Shown here: in pieces, positions 55,739 through 64,000 of the stretch | Numbering within the stretch: the stretch's first letter is position 1 | How the letters are laid out: the number at the start of each line of letters is the position of its first letter | Assembly (NCBI GenBank): GCA_028532985.1 | Contig: JANCIK010000001.1 | Span: 3,100,001 to 3,164,000 of the forward strand | DNA: 64,000 bases | Origin: Stropharia rugosoannulata | Lineage: Eukaryota; Basidiomycota; Agaricomycetes; Agaricales; Strophariaceae | Direction of reading: 5' to 3' | Made by a program: the position numbers and the translations under genes | Notes under the pieces: generated by a model | The model's input: only the letters and a program-made list of their open reading frames with translations | Databases searched by the model: none | Told to the model about the DNA's origin: nothing

Positions 55739-57160
55739 TCAACGATGCAGTTTATAAGCAAGTCGACGAACAAATTGCTGGGGAAATATAGATAGATTAA
55801 GACATGGACTGATATGAACATCGGGATTATCCTGGGAAGTCGTACGCGCGCCGCTAGCCTCCACTGAAGAAACCACGGACTTCAAGCTGTACTGCTTTGA
55901 TGGAACGTATGACGTTCTGATCGACAAGGAAAGTTCATCCTGTTTGATTTCTTTAACACGAGAAAACTGGTTATTTGTAATTGTCTTTGGTCTTGGAAGT
56001 CCTCGCTGAGCTTTGCGTATTTGAATGAACGATGTAAACGATTCGTCATTTGAACGTGATTTTTGGACTCTCGGCCTCACGATTTTTACCCAAAGTATGC
56101 TTGGGATTGCCAACGTCAAAGACGCCTCTCTGACACGAGCATAGCACAACAAATCCAGACCGTCACAAACAATGGCTGTTGCGATAGACGGGTTTCGAGA
56201 ATATTGGTAATTGTGGAAGTGTAGGGATAACACTGTCCCTTTCGTAATAGTACTCATTGATCCCGTTGTAATTTTGATCAATCCTGTCTCTTCGTCAACG
56301 CTGGCAGGCATATAATTGTCATTTACAGAGAACGGAACACCGTTAAATATGATTCTGTCTGCAAATCTTCCGGAGCACGTTGGCCCGTTTTCTTGGTTGG
56401 CTTGCAGGTGTGTAATTATGTCGGCATAGGAAGTGCGATGCAGTTGAAAATTTGAAATGGTGTGAAGGAAACTGGATGTAAATCTACCTCCATCTTTAGT
56501 TTCCGTGCTCCTTCCACCAGGAGGCGCTGCTGCTAGGGTCACATGGGAAGCAAGGTGGCTTGAGAATCCTGAAACATCTTGAATGTTTGTACGACCCGAG
56601 GGCCAAATATTACGGCACAAATCATCTGCACTGGCTTTATATGTTTTTGTCCATCGTGTTGTGGACCGTTCCATAGGTAGAGTAGGAGAAAAACAGCAGT
56701 CCAGAAAAACAGAGATGTTGTCGCCTTTGGAAAGGGAAAGTTCATCCAGCATAGCGTGCCAGGAGCGGTCAGAGATGCCAGGAACGCGACCACTCGTATA
56801 TTTCGTCTCTTGATCATATGTGCAAAGAACTTCAACGGTTTGTGCCTGCACGTCAGACCTGTACCAGTTTTGCGGAGCTGGTATTACGCTACCATGACCG
56901 GCGAAGTAAATGAACATTGCATCACCCCGCTCAATAGACGGATTGCAAAGGAGATGTTCTTTGAAGTACTTTTCAATATTGCTTTTGGTTACTTCAGCGT
57001 CCAGTAGCATACAAATGCGATCGTTTCTGACGTTGAAGTCGTTCACCAGCCATTGCTTCATTTTCTTGGCATCCTCCACACAGGAATGCAAATTCCATAT
57101 TTTGCCAGATTTATAGGAATCAATGCCTATAAGCAGCGCAAAGATACGCGCCGGCGTCAT
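55739..57160 (-). CDS. caspase-like (peptidase C14 / metacaspase) protein, single exon
   Basis: Uninterrupted 473-codon frame from the ATG complementing 57158-57160. The N-terminal 270 residues are a C14 caspase fold: IFALLIGIDSYKSGKIWNLH, SCVEDAKKMKQWLVNDFNV, then GDAMFIYFAGHGS with the catalytic His at 89, and NISVFLDCCFS with the catalytic Cys at 156. LAAAPPGGRSTETKDGGRFT and SSFLHTISNFQ follow, the usual end of the domain. The remaining about 200 residues form a beta-rich tail (MPASVDEETGLIKITTGSMS, KGTVLSLHFHNYQYSR) without a recognised domain, and a basic C-terminus. The protein probably cuts after basic residues like other metacaspases, but this is not shown. There is no intron, unlike every other conserved gene here. 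Proteins of this layout are multiplied in agaricomycetes and are suspected in cell-death responses. Confidence 0.88.
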   Translation of the reverse strand: MTPARIFALLIGIDSYKSGKIWNLHSCVEDAKKMKQWLVNDFNVRNDRICMLLDAEVTKSNIEKYFKEHLLCNPSIERGDAMFIYFAGHGSVIPAPQNWYRSDVQAQTVEVLCTYDQETKYTSGRVPGISDRSWHAMLDELSLSKGDNISVFLDCCFSPTLPMERSTTRWTKTYKASADDLCRNIWPSGRTNIQDVSGFSSHLASHVTLAAAPPGGRSTETKDGGRFTSSFLHTISNFQLHRTSYADIITHLQANQENGPTCSGRFADRIIFNGVPFSVNDNYMPASVDEETGLIKITTGSMSTITKGTVLSLHFHNYQYSRNPSIATAIVCDGLDLLCYARVREASLTLAIPSILWVKIVRPRVQKSRSNDESFTSFIQIRKAQRGLPRPKTITNNQFSRVKEIKQDELSLSIRTSYVPSKQYSLKSVVSSVEASGARTTSQDNPDVHISPCLNLSIFPQQFVRRLAYKLHR

Positions 57161-57918
57161 CTACAATAATGAATGAATGTTAGAATAGATCATGTAGGAA
57201 TTATTTCAACTTACCAGAGCTATGGTTGGAGGGATGTACAAGTATTGCGGTAGTAGGCAGATATGTTATAGTTACACATAAGCGCGTCATATAAATGTTG
57301 CGCAGAACACGTAGTAGGGGAGTTGCCAATATGTGGACGGTTTATTAGTAGCGGTGGTAGCATGTAAAGCTCGAGGTGCGCATGATCATCATTTCCGCAG
57401 TTTAAATTGTTGTATACAACAGGGTTGCAGCAAGGACAGAGATGCCCACATGTGGGTTGTATACGGATTGACGGGTAGATGCGCTCAAGATGCGCTCTTG
57501 ACTGCAGTTTGACTCGTCCTAGTAACTCTTGTCACTTGCCCACGAGGTAGACGCCCCTGTCTGTAACGATCCAATATGCGCGCCTAGTGTACTGATTCAA
57601 AGAGATCCAATCCATGTTAAATCCATCATGGCTGCTGTATGAGATGGACTGCCACCCGACGTCGGAATGTAAAATATTTCCCACGAAACAGATCTAGCAC
57701 TCAAGTACTCAAATTCAAACGTCATTCTTGTAATCACGAATCCTTACAACAGTACTTTAAGTTATCTTTTACTTAAATTAAGTACTTACTGAGTATTAGG
57801 GGCTCAGGACCAAACTGTCAGCCCCGCCGTCCGTAGCATTCTCTCACTGTCACTTCCGAGCAGGTCCTCAATCTTCTGTGCAAACCATTCTATTTTATAA
57901 CAGCTAGATTGGTTTTAA
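57161..57918. other. divergent intergenic, caspase and ATG6
   Basis: Two upstream regions. The part at about 57700-57800 has several aagtac/ttaagtac words (57702, 57752, 57778) and the perfect palindrome cccacatgtggg at 57447-57458. No gene is seen. Confidence 0.45.
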
Positions 57919-59673
57919 ATGTCTGGCATTATGAACTATGCTCTCGTATGTCAACAATGTAAAGAGCCCCTTCAGGTACGTCAACCATTTTTAATTTCAC
58001 CATCGTTTGGCTTTGATATATCCTGGTTAGTTAGATGCCTCGCTCGCGGACCTTGCTCCTTCAGCTTACGATATGATCGTGGCTACCCTGCCGTCCCATG
58101 CATCATCCAGCTCTGTCAATGAACCGCAGCAGTCTATTCTACCGTCCACCGAAGGGACATCTGCTGCAAAGACCGCATGGCACCGATCAAATGCAAGTGT
58201 ATCGTCTACATCAAGCAAGTCTAGCAGCTCCACGTTGTCCTCCCGTGCGCAGGGAAAGCAAGCGCAAAGAGCTTCGTTGCCGTCCGACTCGTTTGTCTTG
58301 CTGCAAGACAGTGTCATCAAGACTATCCCGTCACCTGCAACAGCTTCCCGGAGTAAGAAAGGTCCAGTGAAGAGTCAACATAGTCAACCTCGAGACAAAA
58401 CTGCTGACAGATCGAATGTGCGAACACTGGAAGAGGATCATTCCAATCCGTCGCCTTTGTCCCATCATCTTCGTTCTACATCGAGGCTTTTCAATCTCCT
58501 TTCTGCCCGGACCGAAATCGATCATCCTTTATGTGCAGAATGTACTCAAGTTTTATTGACTAACCTCCAGCGCCAATTAGATGAGACGAAGAAAGAACGA
58601 GATGGTTATATTGCATTTGAGAAAGAAGTCCGGAAGGAGCGCGAGCGCGAATCCCAAGGACTGTCGAAAGAAGAAACATTAAAAAAGATCGAAAAACTGA
58701 AACACGAACAAGCTGTTGCTATTGAACAGTTGAAGGAAGCAGAAAGAGAACGAGGGCAGCTGGACTATGAACTAAGGCAGTTGGAATTAAGTGAAAATGC
58801 TTTGGAACAGGAAGAGTCAGAGTGCGTGACGTTTTCGTGTCATTTTATAATTACCAATGCATCGTACAGGTTTTGGAAGGCGTACAACGACCATATTTTG
58901 TCTTCAGAACAACAATCTGCTCAACTGGCTACCATCCGTGCTGCTTATGCTTCCGGACTTGCTACTTTGGACAAATTAGAGAGGACGAACGTTTACAATG
59001 ATGCGTTTTGTATTGGGCACGACGGTGTGTTTGGCACTATTAATGGCCTCCGTTTGGGCCGTGTACCTGGAGTTCCTGTACGGCCCTTCCATGGAATACC
59101 TTTCCATATATGTTCTCATGTAATCTAGGTTGAGTGGGCTGAGATCAACGCAGCCTGGGGTCAGACATTGCTTCTCCTGTACACAATTGCCAGGAAACTT
59201 GACTACACATTTGAAAAGTAAGACCTAGTATCCTTAATATGTTTTCATTGACTTATATATTCGTTCCAGCTATCGCCTGGTTCCAATGGGCTCTTTCTCT
59301 AGAATCGAGAAAACGAGTGGCGACAAAGCTAATTATGAATTATACGGGTCAGGCGACTTGCACTTCGGGCGCCTACTGCACAACCGCCGCTTTGACATCG
59401 CGATGGTGGCCTTCTTGGACTGTTTAAAACATTTGATGGATCACATTAGATTGCAGGATGCAAATGTAGACTTCCCCCATCTGTTTGTCGAACCCTCTCT
59501 GATGCTGCGGTCAATCTAACTAACTGGATACTAGAATATCCAAGGACAAGATCGGAGATGTATCCATTAAACTCCAATTCAACCAAGAAGAGGCTTGGAC
59601 TCGTTCTCTACGGCATGTCCTTTTGGCGCTCAAAATCTGTTTGAAATGGGCGACTAGCGGAACAAACGGCTGA
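57919..59673 (+). CDS. ATG6: Beclin 1 / Atg6 / Vps30
   Basis: Subunit of the class III PI3-kinase complex, acting in autophagosome formation and vacuolar sorting. Starts [19 protein letters not shown] at 57919, with a C-x-x-C knuckle, joined to [21 protein letters not shown] disordered Ser-rich region follows, then [20 protein letters not shown] (second C-x-x-C), the coiled coil [20 protein letters not shown] through [20 protein letters not shown], and the BARA domain: [115 protein letters not shown]. The end reads [21 protein letters not shown], stop 59671-59673. Intact, about 500 residues. Confidence 0.95.
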
Positions 59674-60213
59674 GCACCAAAGTACTGGTATGGCGTTATG
59701 AGAAAATGTACTCCACCCTGATACCTCATATGTGGCGTTCCTCAAGAGGGTACACCCTAAGTGCTGTACCGCATTTAAACTGCTTTCATCAAGTGGCGGG
59801 TTGTTGACCCTGAGTGGCCAAGTCTGATATCTACTGCTACATATGTACTCTACAGCTAAAGTTGATTCCCGAGTTTCTTCTCTGCGTCTGCTGACAAGTT
59901 GCACGTACACTCGCTTCCGTCTTCTTAGGAGCATTTAAAACTGTACGCGGGAATGAGATCCGCGTTTTCTAAATTATGTAGGCCGGGCCGGTTTTGTTGA
60001 ATCCGTACATTCCGTATCGGCGGATAATTTGTTCTATAAGCAACCCCTTCTTACAAAGACTGGTTTTACAGCTTGGTAACACACCTATCGCCACCTACGA
60101 GCAACCTACCAGCATACAAGAGTGTATATCCTCTTCCTGGTTCCGTATTGCGCATTTTCTGGATTCCCCGTTGTATCAAGATCGCCAGCCCCATTTAAAC
60201 TTGCAACAGGAAG
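59674..60213. other. intergenic, ATG6 and glutamate-cysteine ligase
   Basis: 3' flank of ATG6 and promoter/5' UTR of the ligase gene. A minus-strand frame at 59608-59934 overlaps the ATG6 end and is taken as chance. Confidence 0.45.
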
Positions 60214-62949
60214 ATGGGCCTCTTATACCTAGGAACTCCTTTGCCTTGGGATGAAGCGAAAAAGCACGCCGATCATGTTAGGGATCATGGGATCACACAA
60301 TTTCTACATATATGGGACCGATTAAAGGATAGACATGGAGATGAACTGTTGTGGGGCGATGAGGTTAACCGCAACTATCTCTTTGTTTTTTCTTGCTCCT
60401 AACGATGATGTCAGGTCGAGTACATGGTCGTCTCTTTCGATGACGAAGAGAAGAACGCCAAGTTATCTTTAAGGCAAACCGAGATCCTGGCGAAACTTAG
60501 TGCGATTGTCAATGACCTAGATGCTGCGACACCCGATGAGCATGTGTCTTTAATCAATCTAACATGTAACTTTAATCTAATCTGCGCTGTAGGACGGTGG
60601 TGCCAAAATTTCATCCAGAATACGGACGTTATATGTTGGAGTCTACCCCTGGCGCACCTTACACAGGATCTATAGCTGATCTTCTGTCTGTTGAAAGTAA
60701 TATGCGTTATCGGTACGCTTCACACAATCCCGGCTGAATCAGGACTCATGGGCTATTTTACAATTTAGGCGAAATCTCGCACGTAAACACCTCAAACCTA
60801 ACGAAATTCCGGTTACATTTACCTCCTTTCCTCGACTGGGGGTCTTGGGCCAGTTCACTGAGCCGTATTATGATCCCAACGATGCTATCTCAAGTCACAG
60901 TCTATTTTTACCGGAAGAAATCACAAACCCACATGCACGGTTCCCGTCAGTCAAAGGGTCTTATGATCCAATGTGAACGTACTTAGGTTATCTTCAACAG
61001 GACACTCACTGCTAACATTAGACGAAGAAGGGGAAGCAAGGTCGCTATCAATCTCCCAATATTCGTAGATGAGAATACGCCTCAGCCATTCATTGACCCC
61101 ACTATACCATGGGACCGTAACCTATACCCTGAAGACCCAGGTATAGTTAATTACTTGTCTCTTAGTAAGGTTACTCATGTCACTCCCTTCTTTCACGCAC
61201 AGAGGCGAAGGATGGTGCCGCACTCCCTGATCATATATACCTTGATGCAATGGGCTTTGGAATGGGTTGTTGTTGTCTTCAGCTGACTTTCCAAGCTTGT
61301 AATGTTTCGGACGCCAGAAGGTTATATGACGGTTTGATACCCATAGGACCCATCCTTGTACGTGATTGCTATTCTTAACAGCAGAATCGGTATGAATAAG
61401 CTCGACAGCTGGCTTTGACAGCAGCAAGTCCTGTTTGGCGTGGTTATCTAGCCGATGTTGATTGTCGATGGAACGTGATTGCAGGCAGTGTGGATGATCG
61501 CACGAAAGAGGAACGGGGCTTGGTGGTGAGCGCAGATTCCCATTTTTACAAGCAACCCTCTGAGAGCTATTCAAGCCCTTGAAGGAGAATAAATTTGTCA
61601 TACCTAAATCGCGCTACGACAGTGTTGACCTCTACATCTCGAATGACTGGATCAATCGTCCAGAATATAATGATAACCCGTTACCTTATGATGAAAAAAT
61701 CTATGAACGTCTACGGAACCATGGTGAGACATTTCGGCCCCATAGGTTTTAACTCTAATTTTTTTTATCAGGATTGGATGACCTGCTATCGAGGCACATA
61801 TCCCATCTCTTCATTCGCGATCCTCTTGTAGTTTTCTCAGAAACCATTGATCAAGACGACACTTCGAGTAGTGATCACTTCGAGGTGAATGTCGTTTGAA
61901 TCAACAGTAAACTTCAAAACTTAAAAGTCCTCAACCATTCCTTAGAATATACAATCGACAAACTGGCAAACATTGCGCTTCAAGCCACCGCCGCCAAATT
62001 CTCCCATTGGATGGCGGGTAGAATTCCGTAGTATGGAGGTACAAATGACTGACTTCGAGAACGCTGCCTTTGCCGTTTTTGTTGTCCTACTGTCGCGCGC
62101 CATTCTAAGCTTCCATTTGAACTTCTACATTCCTATATCTAAGGTATGTTTTGAGACAATGGCATTTGTGTATTTACTTATCTTTGCAATCAGGTCGACG
62201 AAAATATGGCTAGAGCACAGAAACGAGATGCGTCGGCATCGGGAAAGTTTTTCTTTAGAAAGGACGTATACGCAACGCGAAGCTCTGCCTCCAGTGTTGC
62301 TTCGTCATCGGGAGCGAGCACGCCTACAGATGGCTCCCCGAAAAAGAAGGACAAAACAATGCGAAATTGCTTCCCACCCCTACCCTCACCAGATCATGAT
62401 TACAAAACCAAAAACATCCAAGACGAATACGAAGAAATGTCCATGAATGAAATCATGAACGGCAAGGTAAGTATTACATGTATAAGTTAACCCACGCTAA
62501 TCCCACGATAAAATTCTGTCGCAGGGGGGAGACTTCCCCGGTCTGCTCCCACTTGTATATGCATATCTCGAAACGTTGGAAATTGAACCTAGCCATCGAA
62601 GCAAGATTGAACAATACCTCGATCTAGTCAAGCGGCGATCGGACGGTCAGCCCGGTTTATGCAACTTCTATGATTTACTGAGGACCCGTTACAGGAACAC
62701 TGCTGACTCCAGCTACCTGGATCCGAAATTTTGTCGCTTCTCACCCAGATTATGAGAAAGACTCGGTGGTATCCCAAGTCATTAATTATGATCTTCTAAA
62801 AGCGGTCGATGAAATGTAAGAAATTTATCTTCAAATATTCTGATTAGCATTAACGTGAACTATCTGGTAGAGAAAGAGGTGTAAAGAAAGCGCCCGATTT
62901 ACTTCCCGTCTGCTTCACAGGTGGAGGCAAAGATCAAGGATCAATTTGA
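60214..62949 (+). CDS. GSH1: glutamate-cysteine ligase catalytic subunit
   Basis: First and rate-limiting enzyme of glutathione synthesis: ATP-dependent joining of glutamate and cysteine, in the cytosol. Starts [20 protein letters not shown] at 60214. Family blocks: [40 protein letters not shown] (metal/glutamate site), [180 protein letters not shown]. The C-terminal part reads [20 protein letters not shown] and [20 protein letters not shown], ending G-G-G-K-D-Q-G-S-I. About twelve exons; intact, length near the family norm. Same strand as the ATP synthase gene. Confidence 0.96.
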
Positions 62950-63224
62950 TTGGGCTAATATATACACTTAAATATCTTGAGCCGAACTTTTCACTTGTGC
63001 ATACTTATTTATGGACAGGAATTTTGGGCATCTACTATTTCCATCTTGCCAATCCTATAGACTGTAGAATAAATAAATGAAAATGTATCGACACTGAGCA
63101 TAGCTAAATTAGCACTGTACGTCCGCTTGACCCGTTTGGTACTTATCCAAATTAGGCGCAACGACGCCGGGTTTTGCCGGGAGTAGTGAACCGTAAACAC
63201 ACGGAGCGCTTGTCATCATCCAAA

Positions 63225-63875
63225 ATGTCGTCCCTCCGCCTTCTCTCGTCTGCTGCGCGCCGGGCCTCTGCGTTCTCGTTGGCGCGACGTGGATACGCCG
63301 ATGTTAGCGACAAGCTGACCTTGACCTTGACCCTCCCCCACAAAGTAGAACCGCTTCGCGAAGACACCTTGTGCACAATATCTGACACTGTATTTCTAGG
63401 CCATCTTCAACTCAAAAGATGTTGTTCAGGTCAACATCCCCGCAGAGTCGGGTGATATGGGTATCCTCTCCAGCCACGTTCCCTCAATTGAAGCCCTCCG
63501 CCCCGGTGTTGTGGAAGTAATCGAGTCGAACGGAAGCCAGAAGTTTTTCGGTAAGTCTGGTCTTGCTGAGAGCGTGGGGTTTGACTCATCGTATCCTGCA
63601 GTGTCCAGCGGCTTCGCAACTGTTCACCCTAATAACAAACTTACCATCAACGTTGTTGAGGCTGCCCCCCTAGAGGACTTCTCCGTTGAGGTGAATACTG
63701 TCTAACTAAGCCTCTGAATTTCACCTACTAACACATTCTTCGCGTCAAGGCTGTGCGCTCGAATCTGCAAGAAGCGCTCAAGGCTGCTGCTGGAAATGGT
63801 TCGGAGGCTGAGAAGCTGGAGGCTCGTATTGAGGCAGACGTGTATGAATCTATTCAGCACGCCCTTGCGAAGTAA
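63225..63875 (+). CDS. ATP16: mitochondrial F1Fo ATP synthase delta subunit
   Basis: Part of the central stalk of F1, homologous to bacterial epsilon. Four exons from ATG 63225: MSSLRLLSSAARRASAFSLA then R-R-G-Y-A, a clear mitochondrial presequence with a likely cleavage after R-R-G-Y; VSDKLTLTLTLPHK; AIFNSKDVVQVNIPAESGDM; GILSSHVPSIEALRPGVVEV; SSGFATVHPNNKLTINVVEA; APLEDFSVEAVRSNLQEALK and a helical end EAEKLEARIEADVYESIQHA. Stop at 63873-63875, about 165 residues, the normal length. Intact. Confidence 0.96.
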
Positions 63876-64000
63876 ACGGCTTTGTAGACCTATAAGTATC
63901 ACGCGTTAGAAAGCCGCGCGGCTTATCGTATATTATTCTTGATACGTTATGGGCAGCAATGAGAGATTCAATAGTATTGAGAAACAGTCTAGAATCATAG

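Noticed and set aside
1..64000. tRNA, rRNA, CRISPR array, prokaryotic operon or viral genes
   Set aside because: No tRNA-like B-box context, no regular spacer-repeat array and no viral hallmark proteins were seen; gene structure is eukaryotic throughout.

Overview
The window looks like nuclear DNA of a mushroom-forming basidiomycete (Agaricomycetes). Genes are closely packed on both strands and most are split by many short GT-AG introns of roughly 45-70 nt. Several products belong to families I know mainly from basidiomycetes (DUF6533 seven-helix proteins, DUF7727 protein, two-module ectodomain/transmembrane protein). No tRNA, rRNA, CRISPR array or intact transposon was seen. Exon joins were inferred by eye from splice signals and family conservation, without transcript evidence.

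Left arm (1-12200): five head-to-tail minus-strand copies of a DUF6533 multi-pass membrane gene. The leftmost copy is cut by the window edge. A plus-strand aldo/keto reductase sits between copies 2 and 3. Copies 3 and 4 are separated by a 2.2 kb gene-poor stretch that contains a 70-bp tandem repeat. This is the accessory-like part of the window.

Middle (12888-31461): a large anillin/Bud4-like septation protein (minus), then PEX5 and a dihydroxy-acid dehydratase paralogue (plus). Four minus-strand genes follow: a single-pass membrane protein, Ap4A phosphorylase, a DUF7727 membrane protein and a two-module ectodomain/transmembrane protein.

Centre-right (32004-51209): a nuclear-type disordered protein ending in a HicA-like fold (plus), a Rec114-like candidate (minus), a VanZ-like membrane protein (plus), an Mmc1-like mitochondrial protein (minus), an Spt23/Mga2-type membrane-tethered transcription factor (plus), a Nup50/Ran-binding nucleoporin (plus), a Gyp1/TBC1D22-type Rab GAP (minus) and an RraA-like lyase (plus). 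Rec114/VanZ and TBC/RraA are divergent pairs with under 200 bp between start codons.

Right arm (51310-63875): DNA polymerase kappa (minus), a 1.7 kb gene-free stretch, an intronless caspase-like protease (minus), Beclin/Atg6 (plus), glutamate-cysteine ligase (plus) and the delta subunit of mitochondrial ATP synthase (plus).

Most genes are single-copy housekeeping functions (peroxisome import, glutathione synthesis, autophagy, lesion bypass, nuclear transport, respiration) and do not form a pathway cluster. The most unusual items are the DUF6533 array, the fungal protein with a HicA-like C-terminus lacking the usual histidine, the dehydratase with a 9-nt microexon and no evident presequence, and the intronless caspase.
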